Shown here piece by piece: positions 54,185-64,000 of a stretch of DNA of 64,000 nt. Where the stretch lies: assembly GCA_025526935.1 (NCBI GenBank), contig JAHLKD010000004.1:434001-498000 (forward strand). Reading direction: 5' to 3'. The translations under genes and the position numbers were made by a program. The stretch is from Cladochytrium replicatum (lineage: Eukaryota; Chytridiomycota; Chytridiomycetes; Cladochytriales; Cladochytriaceae). The notes beneath the pieces were generated by a model. It was not told where the DNA came from. It was given only the letters and a program-made list of their open reading frames with translations, and did not search any database. The first letter of the stretch is position 1. Each line of letters opens with the position of its first letter.

Positions 54185-54495
54185 TGTGCGAAAATTGTGA
54201 CACCTACGCCACACGTTTTCGTTAAAGTCCACATTTTTCCGAACATGGCGAATGTTTTAAATGGAAGAGGGATGATGGGAGAGTAACTATAAAACGAAAG
54301 GAGCACCACAGCACACCGCAGTAACCGTCCAAACAGAAATACACGGAGAAAAAAAGAACGAACATCCACGATTGATCCGAAGTCAACACAGAATATCCAT
54401 TGCGAGCGTGATCCGACTCGCTCCAAAGCCCCCACAACACCTTCCCACAATTTTAACTCATGCACACCATCCCGTCCTCGACGCACAATCCCATA

Positions 54496-55252
54496 TTAGG
54501 ACTTGATCACAGGGTTCGCACCCTTCGGGGCAACGTTCTCGAAGACGCTCTCAAAGGCGATTTCGGAGAGCTCGGTGCACTGAACTTCTGCGTGGATACC
54601 CTGGAGCCGGTCTCGGAGAGCCTGCTTCGAAGAAGCATAAAGCATGCGGAACTTGATCTTTGCACTGTTGGGTGCCCTGTGTGTCAACAAAAATCAGCAA
54701 CAATGTAAAGATAGAATAAAACTGGTGGAGGCGGTGTATTTCGGTTTCGAAAAATAGAACCGGCGTCCGCCCACCAAGAAATTGAAAACTATAACATGTA
54801 GCCCAACACCGACACATACCACATGATGAAGATAAGCTTGTTACGCACACCGTCCTCAGCAGTCTGGTATTCGAGGTCGAAAACACCGTAGCGACCTGAG
54901 ACATCAAAATAAATCATTCCGAAAATATGCACACGTCCACCAAACTACCTTCTTCGGCGGGGAAAAGCTGTGCAAAGGAGTCGTATGAAGCTTCAGGGGT
55001 GCCGGGCTCAGCGTACTTCTCAGGCACAATCTTTCCGTCGTCGATTTTGTAGACAATCCAGCTGTATTTTCTGCGCAGCTTCATGTCCTCGAAGAGGCTA
55101 AGCGCATCGTTGACGACACCTACACCAGAGCTCTGGCAAAAATGGGTAAGACAACTGCCTTGTGAGATCGATGAGGAGCACGGCTTTTAACATGGAGGTG
55201 GTGCAGCGTTGTCCACCGATTGAAGCAAGAGCGACCTTTGCAAGCTTACCAT
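54496..55252 (-). CDS. COF1: cofilin (ADF/cofilin family)
   Basis: Four exons: 55250-55252, 54949-55132, 54820-54895, 54496-54676; 147 residues. The first exon is only the ATG, a layout known from other fungal cofilin genes. The product begins Met-Ser-Ser-Gly-Val-Gly-Val, with Ser at the regulatory position near the N-terminus. Then come Leu-Arg-Arg-Lys-Tyr-Ser-Trp-Ile-Val-Tyr, Gly-Arg-Tyr-Gly-Val-Phe-Asp-Leu-Glu-Tyr, and the long actin-binding helix Met-Leu-Tyr-Ala-Ser-Ser-Lys-Gln-Ala-Leu-Arg. It severs and depolymerises actin filaments in the cytosol. Its start lies 192 bp from that of the divergent MIC19 gene. Confidence 0.94.
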
Positions 55253-55444
55253 AGTTGCAGCGACTTAGAATTGGGGGTTGAAGTGTGAAATTGGCAGATT
55301 CAAGCGTCGAAGGTTGTTTTAAGAAAGATCTCCGGGGTGGATTTGACTCCCTTTTGGCACGGGAGAGTCACGTGGGAGTGGATTAAGGCGAAACGCACGT
55401 GACTGTCAACCCGGTAGTGTCACAAATCCATCCTCACCAACTCG

Positions 55445-56169
55445 ATGGGAGTGCAGCAGAGCAAAGAACCGCAGAACATCGTGTTCTACTCGAATGAACC
55501 AGACATCAACATCCAGGTTTGAATATCTACCGGTTATATGGAGATTTAAATTTAATCAATCCATTGTAGTTCACTCCCAACCTGGTGAGCCAGCTTCAGG
55601 GTGGTCAATCTGTAGGTGCAGAGTTTGGGTGGGGAGCGAGTTAGGTGTACGGAACGAGTTGAAAACATCAGTCCGAAAGCCAAAGTTTATTGCCTAGGAG
55701 CAATTGGGCAGATCACTGTACACTTAGCTCATAGTCCCTGTTTCCATAGGATTCTGTGAACGAAGATGTCGATCGGACTGTCGAAGAACGTGTGCAGCGA
55801 CAGCTTTCTCTAGAAAAGGAACGACGGTATGCGTTTGAACAACGTTCGGTCGCAATTGTGAGCCGCGAAGCAGATGATATTGCAAGAAGACTGGGAACGT
55901 GAGTGGAAGATTTGTGCTGAGTCATGTTGGTGGTTAACAGAACGGGTAGAATTCCCGCTCTTGCGATCGACTCTGCGACGGTCCCAACACAGCAATCTGT
56001 GATCGAGTGTTACAGGTTTACCAGCTATAATCAGCGGTTGTAGTTGGGAAGTATAACCCTTGTTTTCTGAAGGAGAAACGCAAAACGGCCAGTAGAGTGC
56101 TGGCAAGAAGTTGAAGACTTTAAGGACGCGGTTTTGCAAGCACAAACGGTCAGTCTCTTGAGCTTGTAG
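55445..56169 (+). CDS. MIC19: MICOS subunit MIC19 (CHCHD3-like)
   Basis: Five exons: 55445-55516, 55570-55611, 55750-55898, 55941-56015, 56073-56169; 144 residues, phases closing. Gly2 and Ser6 (Met-Gly-Val-Gln-Gln-Ser) form an N-myristoylation site as in CHCHD3. A central charged coiled coil follows. The C-terminal half-CHCH motif is Cys-Tyr-Arg-Arg-Asn-Ala-Lys-Arg-Pro-Val-Glu-Cys-Trp (C-x10-C), then Glu-Val-Glu-Asp-Phe-Lys, as in yeast Mic19. It belongs to the crista-junction complex on the intermembrane-space side of the inner membrane. It is shorter than the animal protein, as usual in fungi. Confidence 0.9.
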
Positions 56170-56298
56170 AACACTTGAGATGCTCATTGTTTGGGAATGT
56201 GTCCAGAACCGGATCATTTCGTAGCGATTTATAAACGAATATCATTTATTACTTAAAGCCACGAGCTGTGATCAATTTGCCTGCGGATCTGCCGAGAA

Positions 56299-57416
56299 AT
56301 GAGACCCCCTCCCTGGAAGCCAGTCCTCGAGCAAGCAATTCATGCAAATGCTTCTGAGCGAACAGCTCGTAATTGAGCCACATCCACTTTCTTGCCCTTC
56401 ATCCTTCTGATCCGCTATTCCTAGAATATGTTCAGTTGGCAACAGTAAAACCCAACGGGCGACCCTCGAATCGCACATTGGTATTTCGCGGATTCTTCCC
56501 CGTTCCCGACATTGACCTCGACCTTCTTCCATCCCCAACACCAAGCATGAAAAACCTTTCCGCCGGCGGGAGCACAGCCCACATTGATCATACCGTACCT
56601 TCGCCCATCAGTCGAAGCCCGTCAGATTCCTTCAGGCAGTGGAATAGTTCCAGCTCGCTCCATGCTAGTCGCGGGGAGACCCTTGCAGCCGTGAAGCTCA
56701 ATACGCTTTTGGAGTTTGTCACCGATATCCGAAGCGCCAAAATTGCAGAGGAATGGTCTGCAGGGAGAGTCGCACACGCTGAAGTTTGCTGGTGCGTTTT
56801 GTTTACACTTTGTTTTTCCTTACTCTCGTAAGTGATTGGAAATGGATATAGGTATTTTCCGCAGACACGAGAACAGTTCAGGTTGGCCGGAGCGATTCAC
56901 CTCCTTGCACCTGCGAATTCCCCCCTTGTGCAATCTGTCCTCCCACCTTGGGCCCCAAAAGATGTCGACTGGGAGGCAGAGCGGCTACGTCTATGGCGCG
57001 AAATCAGTCCCTCACTGCGTGCCAGTTTTTCGTGGGGTCCCCCAGGTCGGCCGTTCCTCGAAGGCGAACAGCTCTCAAAGCTTGAATGCATGTTACCTGA
57101 AGATGCCGCATCGAATTTGTCAGCGGATGCATCCAGTACATTACAGGATGGAGTGGTGAACCTTACTATTTCGTTGCCTCCCCCAGCACCGCACACAGTC
57201 GCACAGAGCAGTCCGACCAAAGAACAGCAGCTGATCAAGATTCACGACGATGCTCTGTCGCATTTCGGGATTCTACTGTTGGACGTCGAGTTTGTGGACC
57301 ATTTGGACTTGAAGACTGTACCGCAAACACGGATGCATTACAAGGTTCGTGTTCCCGAGCGGACATGGGGGAGAATTTCGGGACTCGATTGGGAATCAAA
57401 GAGAGTTTTCTCATAG
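56299..57416 (+). CDS. pyridoxamine-phosphate-oxidase-like flavin protein (Alr4036 type)
   Basis: Three exons: 56299-56368, 56425-56791, 56852-57416; 333 residues, phases closing. It begins Pro-Pro-Pro-Trp-Lys-Pro-Val-Leu-Glu. After the first intron comes the split-barrel core Tyr-Val-Gln-Leu-Ala-Thr-Val-Lys-Pro-Asn-Gly-Arg-Pro-Ser-Asn-Arg-Thr-Leu-Val-Phe. A Ser-rich insert follows, then Cys-Trp-Tyr-Phe-Pro-Gln-Thr-Arg-Glu-Gln-Phe-Arg, the usual second FMN-binding segment, and Trp-Gly-Pro-Pro-Gly-Arg-Pro. The family (Pyridox_oxase_2 in Pfam) binds flavin. True PLP synthesis by these members is doubtful, so the reaction is left open. It follows MIC19 by 129 bp on the same strand. Confidence 0.85.
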
Positions 57417-57742
57417 TAATAATGTGACAATATTGTTTTAATTACATTCGACAAATGTTCTTCACTAATCCATGTACTCTATCAAAGAATTCGTGCCTTT
57501 TCGCTGCACTTTAAGGCCGCAGTAACCAAACCAAACCGGAGCGCCGTTCAGAATTTGAATGAGAGTAGAAACTCGGTTGTTTATAATCATTCCCTCCAAG
57601 CTTAGATTCACCACTGCCCAGACTGACTTATTAATACCATTCACTGGTGTACAGAAAAGAGCCTTAGGCCAACCAATTAAAAGAATGAGGATCTGCGAAC
57701 ACAAATTTCATCCCCCAAAAGTGTTACATAGAAGCACTTGGA
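57417..57742. other. convergent 3' region, no gene seen
   Basis: Between the stops of the PNPOx-like gene and the FAD monooxygenase. AT-rich, with only short shadow frames. Confidence 0.5.
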
Positions 57743-59008
57743 TCAAGATTCTTTTTCAAACTTAGGGTAAAGAGGCAACGGAAAACCCTCATCTTCCATG
57801 TTGGATGAGTCTGGCAATAAATGCTTGACAACCACCGGATTGCTCATTACTTTGGCCATCGTTCGCATCGTAGCGTTCAACAAGCCAACTTCCCACTTCG
57901 CGTTCGGATGGCTCACTCGCGCAATGTACGAAGGAAGATCGCCCTGAATCTTCTCAACAAAAGGTCGGAATTTCTTTTCGTACGAATCGAGAGCGCGCTC
58001 GGGATGCTCCCCCGCTTCAAGCAACGAAAGTTCGCCTGCAAGCGTGTAGGCACCAAGAAGAGCAAGTGAAGTTCCCTTCCCGGTCAGCGGAGTTGGCGCG
58101 TACGCTGCGTCACCGATGCAGACAATTCGTCCAGTCCGCCACTTCTGCAGACGAATCTGCTGGACCTCCTGGAAATAGTACTCTTCGCTGGCCTCCATTC
58201 CTTTTAAGATCTGATCTACCTTCCACCCAGCGTCAGCAAATTCGCTCCTCATTAGCTTCATCTGAGACTCTCGATCGCCTTTCGCTATCTCACGCCATGT
58301 GGTAAGCTCAATTCCCGTCCGAAGCCATTTGGATAGCACCACGCGCATCGTTCCATGATTATCGGGACGGAGCATCAACGCTCGTGATCGACCCGCAAAC
58401 AGGTAGTTTAGCCAATCGTCATCTTCCTCCGTTCGAGGAATGCAGGAGTAGACCATAAACATGTTCTTGTCGACAACGGTCAACCACTCCGAAGGCAGAT
58501 ACTGCGCTCGAATCTTGGACCACTGCCCGTCCGCGCCAACAAGAAGGTCGAACTCACGCACATCGTCGTTGGACAGCTCGACTCTGACTGTGGAACTCTC
58601 TTCATCATTGGAGATAACTTGACGGACAGTCGTACCGAACAGATACTCGACGCCAGGAAGATCGCTGGTAGCGTTATAGAGTAATTCCGCGAGATCACCC
58701 CGCAGTATTTCGAATTCTGCCGTTAAGGACGCCTCTTTCCCGGGAATCACAGGCAGTGCGGCGACCTGCCGGCCATTGGAATCGATCACACGGGTTCCTT
58801 TCTCGGACGTGTGCCGTTTAAGGAGCGCCTCCGAGAGACCCATCTGTTCGACCACCTTTAACGCTGTTCCCCGGATGTCGATATTGTAGCCTTTGGTGAG
58901 GAACTTGACCGATTTCTCAAGAATAGTAACGGAGTGGCCTCCGCTCTTGGCGAGAAAATAGGCCAGAGTTGGGCCTGCGATTCCTGCTCCGACAATCAAC
59001 ACACGCAT
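57743..59008 (-). CDS. FAD-dependent monooxygenase, TetX/PHBH-like
   Basis: Intronless, 421 residues. Group A flavoprotein monooxygenase: Gly-Ala-Gly-Ile-Ala-Gly (7-12) for the FAD dinucleotide fold, Arg at the end of the second strand region (Ile-Leu-Arg-Gly-Asp-Leu), Gly-Ala-Asp-Gly-Gln-Trp-Ser-Lys-Ile-Arg (DG motif, about 150-160), and Gly-Asp-Ala-Ala-Tyr-Ala-Pro-Thr-Pro-Leu-Thr-Gly-Lys-Gly (GD motif, about 300). It has no signal peptide and no C-terminal ubiquinone or membrane segment. Substrates of this group are aromatic or polyketide-like compounds; the actual substrate is unknown. The compact, intronless form amid intron-rich genes resembles bacterial members and makes transfer possible. 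Confidence 0.92.
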   Translation of the reverse strand: MRVLIVGAGIAGPTLAYFLAKSGGHSVTILEKSVKFLTKGYNIDIRGTALKVVEQMGLSEALLKRHTSEKGTRVIDSNGRQVAALPVIPGKEASLTAEFEILRGDLAELLYNATSDLPGVEYLFGTTVRQVISNDEESSTVRVELSNDDVREFDLLVGADGQWSKIRAQYLPSEWLTVVDKNMFMVYSCIPRTEEDDDWLNYLFAGRSRALMLRPDNHGTMRVVLSKWLRTGIELTTWREIAKGDRESQMKLMRSEFADAGWKVDQILKGMEASEEYYFQEVQQIRLQKWRTGRIVCIGDAAYAPTPLTGKGTSLALLGAYTLAGELSLLEAGEHPERALDSYEKKFRPFVEKIQGDLPSYIARVSHPNAKWEVGLLNATMRTMAKVMSNPVVVKHLLPDSSNMEDEGFPLPLYPKFEKES

Positions 59009-59982
59009 GGTATTCTGCTCTGCGATCTTGACTGATTTCAGCTAAATTGATGGTGGTTCACACAGAGGCACGATCTTTTCTTTAAGACCCTTTAGGTCAT
59101 ACTAATGGGACTATCCTGATGTCATGGGCCTCCAGGGTTGAACCAATTGTTTTCAACGACACATGTCCGCCTCAGATCAACAAAAATTTGGCGCACGGCG
59201 CACTGCAATATAAGCGATTAACACTGCACACCAATGATCAAGACCACACGGTGCACACTATGGAGGAGCGATTTTACTGGCTCCACCGGCCCAACAGGGA
59301 AGTCACTGATTGGCTAGAAGACAGTGATAATGGAATCTCCACTTGGTGGTGCTGTCATTCGAGATCCTGCCCTAGCGATGAAGATGTGCTTATCATTAAG
59401 CGGAATCAAACACCCGGGCATCTGGGTTCGCTGAAATTTTTGGACCGACCAATAAAATCAAATGACCGCACTCAAGTTTGAGAACCCCTTTAGACACCCG
59501 CTAAAGTCGCAAACACACATTTTGTTGATTAGTTAGACTTGCCATGCCCCACTATTCAGAGCGGCAGCAAACCGTTCGTGAGCTAGGCCGAATTCAAGAG
59601 TTTTTCATTTCGACCTGTGATTGCATCGTATTTGTATAGATGATTGGTTTGATTGGGGTGGATAACCGAAGAGTTTCAGCGGTGGCAGTGAAGCTTCGCT
59701 CACCGGCTTGTCAGACCCTTGTTGCTTGTTGGGACCAGCTCACCTATAAAATTTATGGCTGCAAAAATTTGGAAAGCCCACATTCAGAAATTTTGGTCTT
59801 TGCCAACCCCAAGCGAAAGTTCCACCGTGAAGATAGTTACAGTCTACTGATATTTATTCCGCAAAAGCGAATTGAATACGTGCGTGTGCAACAATGGATA
59901 TGCAACATGCCTATAAATCTAAACCGAAAGGAAGCTTAAACAATCTAAAGCAGAATCACTACATGGCTAGCACTCGAGGCGC
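59009..59982. other. intergenic, no confident gene
   Basis: About 970 bp with short frames on the plus strand (59119-59481, 59640-59939) that show no recognised domain. It includes the promoter of the FAD monooxygenase. Confidence 0.5.
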
Positions 59983-60971
59983 TTAGAAACCAAAGGTGGT
60001 CTGGATGAACTTCGCCATGTCATCAGCAATGAACTTGTGGACTTTAGTGGAGGGGTGGAGACCGTCCCAGATAAGGAAGGTTTCGGGGGCGGAGCAGACT
60101 GTGGCGTTACCCTTGGGGGGAAGACCGTTGAAACAGTCGGTGCAGCACAGAGCGGGGCTGGGGATCAAGTTGGGGGTGTAGGAGGTAGGCAAGAAGGCGG
60201 TGACGGGAACTTCGTACTTGGCGATCTTGACCCACGGAAAAGACTTCTTGAACTTAGCGACCAAGGTGTCGATGGTGGAGCCGTAGAGGGCGTAGAAGGG
60301 GTCGAGCTCCTTGGGGAGAACGATAGGCATGATCTGGAAGGCACCGAAAGCAACGAGTGTCTTCCACTGGTCGTACTGGGCAGCAGCGAAGTACGAAGCG
60401 TTCTTGCCGAGCCCGAGAATGTCGTTGTCAAATTTGTCGTTAGCACCGACGAAGATGGTGTAGAGGATGTCCCATTTGAACCAGTCCTGCTTCCAGAGGT
60501 AGGACTTCAACTGGGTGTCAGCACCGGGGACCTTCTGGATGGAACCGTCTTTGCGGAGGGGCTGGAGAAAGAAGTTAATCAAATGACTGTTTCAGAGTTA
60601 CAAATATCCCACCTCGCCGAACTTGCCACCAACCCATCCCTGAACCAACTCGTCAGAGGTTGTAGCACCACCAGCAGCGAAGTTCTCGACTTCAAGGTCC
60701 TTCGCATCGACAAGGTAGTCAAGCCAGACGGGGCCGTTGGAGAAACGTCCCTTGTAGTACGCGTTGGAGGGGATCGAAGGGCCGTTGTTCTTGGTGAGAC
60801 CAGCAACGACGCCAGTGTCGGTGAGAGAGTCACCGAAAGAAACAATCTTCTCAACGCCTGGGACGATAAACCTTTCTAAGCAAGAACCAAACTTGTTGTT
60901 TCTATTCCACACTCACCAGCAAGAGCGGCAGGAGCGAACGCAAGGATGGCAGCAACGACGGAGTAGCGCAT
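59983..60971 (-). CDS. secreted GDSL esterase/lipase
   Basis: Three exons: 60917-60971, 60613-60875, 59983-60561; 298 residues, phases closing. Signal peptide of about 18 residues (Ala-Ile-Leu-Ala-Phe-Ala-Pro-Ala-Ala-Leu-Ala). Block I is Phe-Gly-Asp-Ser-Leu-Thr-Asp-Thr-Gly with the nucleophile Ser35. Block II is Gly-Gly-Ala-Thr-Thr-Ser; block III is Phe-Val-Gly-Ala-Asn-Asp; block V is Asp-Gly-Leu-His-Pro-Ser, with the catalytic Asp and His. Two Cys pairs near the C-terminus (Cys-Cys-Thr-Asp-Cys) suggest disulfides. Secreted fungal members de-esterify plant wall polymers or lipids. Strong codon bias here creates a 280-codon antisense shadow frame and suggests high expression. Confidence 0.94.
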
Positions 60972-61904
60972 GATTATTGTGTTGTTTGAAAAAGGTGTTC
61001 GAACCTCTTTATATGCCACCACTTTTAAGCAAGGTGATCCATGAACTAGGCATCCAAATTTTTTGAGGCGTCGGGTACAAAATTTGTCGAATGACCACTT
61101 CCCCACGGATCGCGCAGCGGTGAAGTTTTGCTTCAACGAGAAGAAAGACCCCAGGCCTTTTAACCGACATGGATCAGTCCTCGTCTCCTCCAAACGGTTT
61201 ATCTTCAAGCAACTGTGCATCGTGTGTGTTTTTCGCCCTAAGATGTATAGCGAAGTCTGGATAAATCATCCGCAGCGAGGACAGGGCTTCAAAGATCATC
61301 CCGCCGAACCTCCCTACCACTCGAGGTGTCTGAAAGGGACCTTACATGAGTGAAACGCATCATGCACTATGTGAGACCGGGGGCACTGATTTTCTTCGAC
61401 AGATTTACATGACCCTGGCCTTGGCCCAATAAAAGCATGCCAGCTGCACTACTAATCACATAGAATCGGCTAATTTTCCGGGCCCCTCCATGTTGTTAGT
61501 TTAACATCGCTTAAAAATTTGAATCGGCTATTAAATTTTTAAATCCTGACCTCGGAATGCTTCGCACTAACTCCTTACAGCGACGGAACGGAAAACTAGT
61601 ACGTGCTGTTCTGTAACTGCGATCTTCCTGTAAGCTATCGAGGGGTACCTTTTGTTTGGCACGTCATTATTAGAGCATCTGTGAGAAGTCCGTCCACTTA
61701 ATGTGAAAAAAGGGGCAACAAATTTTGCCTATCAAACATCAAATAAAACAAATTCGGCAGGATGCTTTGGCTCCGCTCCTCCGTTATTGAGAAGCTTCAA
61801 TTGAGCTTTCATCTTTCCTTTGCCTCCACAAAAGCGCAAAAGTTCCAGACTGTGCAGCCTGTGCATCATTTCCGATTGCACAGTAACACTTCTTTTTCGA
61901 CACA
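60972..61904. other. intergenic, no confident gene
   Basis: Divergent 930-bp gap between the GDSL gene and the 7-TM gene. It is AT-rich around 61500-61560, with the word gaatcggcta occurring twice. No gene is seen. Confidence 0.5.
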
Positions 61905-63319
61905 ATGCCATGGGACCACGCCCAAGATTCATCTATTCATCAGTACGCTGGTGCAATAGTGGCTGAAATAACGGTTTTCATATGCTTCCTCGAGAGCTAT
62001 CAAAGGTGCGATTATTCCATCCACCACTGGTATGTTCAGATATTCATGTTTGGCCACGTTTCAGGATTCAGAATCAGCATCTGAAGATCTCGATTACCCT
62101 TTTCATGATCTTTTCTGTGCTGGTCAACGTCTTCTTCCTTGCTGGTAAGTTAACCTTCCACACGATGCCGTTCATGTGGGCTCATGATCGAATCAGGTAC
62201 TGCTCTGGTCGCACAGAGTGATTTCGCATCGGCGACACCATTATTTATCATTGGAAGCATTTCTTGGGTTCTTGCTTGGCTCAACGTTACCTATCACACA
62301 TCTTACCGCGCTGCATTGATTTCGCTGGTTGGATTCCAACGACCATGGATCATTTCGATCGTCGCAGTGTGCTGTCAGGGGGCCCTTTCCGGCACTGGTT
62401 CCGTATTCTTCACGATGAAGTAAGGGAACTCTGACAACTTAGTTTTGAACATTTCTCACAAGGTGTTTTCAGCTTCATTTCATCTTTTGGCCAGACGGTT
62501 GACACCCGAAGCACGTTGATCACGTTTGTTGAGTCATTTTGGTACTCGATTGTAGAAACTGCCTTGTTTGTGGTCACTCAGTACCGTATCGTATCCGTTC
62601 GCTCTCGCATCAAGAAGGTCAGCGTGACAGTCAAACTCCAGCTGTACTGGAAGGCCGTGACCCGGTCAATGTTGTACTCACTCAACGTTATCATGATGTT
62701 CCTTGCCGTCGGGAACGAGTTTGGAGTCAATGTTGGCGGGAACTGGTCCTTGTATGGACACGCCATTACGCTTCTCATCTTGATGACCGACAGCAACCGA
62801 TTCCAAGAGACGATTGCCATCTTGAACGGCGATAAAGTTCCGAACCGTGGCACTGGAGTTCTCGGGACCAACACGTATGGATCAACCAACGGCGCTTCGG
62901 GTAACCATTCTTTCTCGAACCACAACCACTCGAGCTCCTTCTCCAAATCAAACCAGAAAGCTCAGAAGGGCTTCGAACTCCAACCCACGTATCCTCCCAG
63001 TACTCGCACAGGGGCCAACCTTCAACATTCAAACTCGAGTGGTTCGACCTTCGCGATCGACACAAACAAAATTTTCAGCACCAATGGTGCTCCTGACCAG
63101 GTTTACTCGCCTACCAGAACCAACTACTCCAGCACCACCCTGCACAACGAACTCTCTCAGCCCAACAGTCAGATTGGCTACATTCTCCAAGAGACCCAAA
63201 CAAATGCGATGCCTTACGGTTTCCCGCCAAGCCAACCAAACCGCAACTACGCTCCTGGCGCGCAATATAGCCAGACTGCCAGCAGTCAGTTCGCTGGGTC
63301 ACAAGGAGGTCGCTATTAG
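61905..63319 (+). CDS. seven-helix membrane protein, receptor-like, unrecognised
   Basis: Four exons: 61905-62005, 62065-62144, 62197-62419, 62473-63319; 416 residues, phases closing. Seven hydrophobic segments are seen: about residues 14-30 (Ala-Glu-Ile-Thr-Val-Phe-Ile-Cys-Phe), 41-60, 73-92, 105-128, 142-165, 180-200 and 207-225. A 190-residue tail rich in Ser, Asn, Gln and Thr follows, with a run of Tyr-Ser/Thr words. Loops are short. The count and the long polar tail are those of a 7-TM receptor. I see no signature of rhodopsin, Ste2/Ste3, cAMP-receptor or PQ-loop families. The start is an ATG in a good context that gives Met-Pro-Trp-Asp. Confidence 0.8.
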
Positions 63320-63716
63320 ATTTTCATCCTGCCACCTTTAAATATTCTCCGGTTCATTCTAGTTACCGGTTTTCTTCCCTTGGCCACCGTAGATTTAAGC
63401 GAGAAGATCATCTTTCCCACAAACCTTGCCTCTGAATGTTTCAGTTTGTTTGCTGTTTGTTAATCATATAGAGTCAGCCGATTTTTATGGATATGATGGA
63501 CTTTTTTTCTTTACAATGAATACACTCTTCTTACACGTTCTAAACGCAACTGAAACAAACGTTGACAAAGCGGAAAATCAACTCACGACTCGTTGCTTTC
63601 CAACGACACCGCGAATTACATGAACATGTGTTCAATTCTAAAAACGATACTCAGGAATCTCGAGCAAAACATAACAGAAATGATTCAGTGGCAGAAAACA
63701 AAATTGCAACTTTGGA
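63320..63716. other. convergent 3' region, no gene seen
   Basis: Between the stop of the 7-TM gene and the stop of the charged protein that leaves the window. Short AT-rich frames only. Confidence 0.5.
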
Positions 63717-64000
63717 CTAGCGTTCGGCCTTCTCCGCTTTCTTCCTCTCTCTTCGTTCACGACGACGCACTTCTTCATCGGGATCAGCAGAACCGTCCTT
63801 CTCTTTCTTTCGCTCTTTGTCCTTCTTCCGATCCTTTTTCTCTTTGTCCTCCCCACCTCCACCTTCTCTCTCTTCACGCTCCTTTCGCTCCTTCCGTTCC
63901 TTCCTCCGGCGTGCCTTCTCCTCCTCGTCTTCTTCAGCTCCACCACCTGCCGCGGCCTTCTCGAGCTTCTCTCGCTCCTTACGCTCCTTACGCCTCCGTG
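63717..64000 (-). CDS. C-terminal part of a Lys/Glu/Arg-rich protein (partial)
   Basis: The last 94 codons of a gene that continues beyond the right edge; stop at 63717-63719. The sequence is almost only Lys, Glu, Arg and Asp, with Arg-Arg-Lys-Glu-Arg-Lys-Glu-Arg-like repeats and two Gly-rich interruptions. It looks like a long single helix. No family can be named from this piece. Confidence 0.7.
   Translation of the reverse strand, partial: RRRKERKEREKLEKAAAGGGAEEDEEEKARRRKERKERKEREEREGGGGEDKEKKDRKKDKERKKEKDGSADPDEEVRRRERRERKKAEKAER

Noticed and set aside
60037-60879. 280-codon open frame on the plus strand, Val/Gly/Asp-rich
   Set aside because: It is antisense to the GDSL gene, whose catalytic blocks and phased introns are clear. 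Strong codon bias on the minus strand removes stops on the plus strand.
1-64000. CRISPR array, toxin-antitoxin, restriction or phage-defence system
   Set aside because: The window is spliced eukaryotic DNA. The repeats are single two-copy tandem duplications without spacers, and no defence-gene family was recognised.

Overview
The window comes from a nuclear genome of a zoosporic (flagellated) fungus, most likely a chytrid (Chytridiomycota). Most genes are cut by short GT-AG introns of about 45-115 nt. Several families are typical of fungi: an AcuK/Rds2-type Zn2Cys6 regulator, a PHO85-type cyclin, DUF1769 and Notchless/Rsa4. One gene, an ODAD4/TTC25 homologue for outer dynein arm docking, is expected only in organisms that build motile cilia. 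I see no rRNA, tRNA, CRISPR or prokaryotic operon. Exon boundaries were placed by hand from reading frame, intron phase and GT-AG sites; for the spliced genes the phases close exactly.

Layout. 0.9-9.4 kb: DUF1769 protein, MCFD2-like EF-hand protein, cyclic-nucleotide-gated channel (minus) sharing a 196-bp promoter with ODAD4, AcuK/Rds2 regulator, NmrA-like protein. 9.4-18.1 kb: gene-poor, decayed DNA with a degenerate mitochondrial-type protein kinase (PDK/BCKDK family) and a large pseudogene of a TRANK1-like SF1 helicase. 18.5-33.4 kb: PHO85-type cyclin, COX7a-like subunit, SLC35F6-like transporter, a large unrecognised membrane protein, kinesin, a double [2Fe-2S] fusion protein, a small C2 protein, a C2H2 regulator and a secreted acidic protein. 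33.5-39.5 kb: remnants of HSP20, proteasome beta-2 and an NAD(P)-binding protein around an intact Aha1 gene. 39.6-48.5 kb: two very large unrecognised proteins and Notchless. 48.5-51.1 kb: a frameshifted TRIP4/ASC-1 gene. 51.1-64 kb: dense housekeeping block with prefoldin 1, Dbp6/DDX51, cofilin, MIC19, a PNPOx-like protein, an FAD monooxygenase, a GDSL hydrolase, a 7-TM protein and the charged end of a further gene.

Themes. Ribosome assembly (Notchless, Dbp6), chaperoning (prefoldin 1, Aha1), mitochondria (COX7a, MIC19, the ferredoxin fusion, the PDK relative) and zoospore motility or signalling (ODAD4, CNG channel, possibly the 7-TM protein) recur. The decayed blocks carry two-copy direct tandem duplications (14-105 bp) that are absent from the intact housekeeping genes. 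The strongest novelty candidates are the fusion of an Apd1/Aim32-type (bis-Cys/bis-His) domain with an adrenodoxin-type ferredoxin, the CNG channel whose pore lacks a recognisable selectivity-filter signature, and the PDK relative with degraded ATP-binding boxes.
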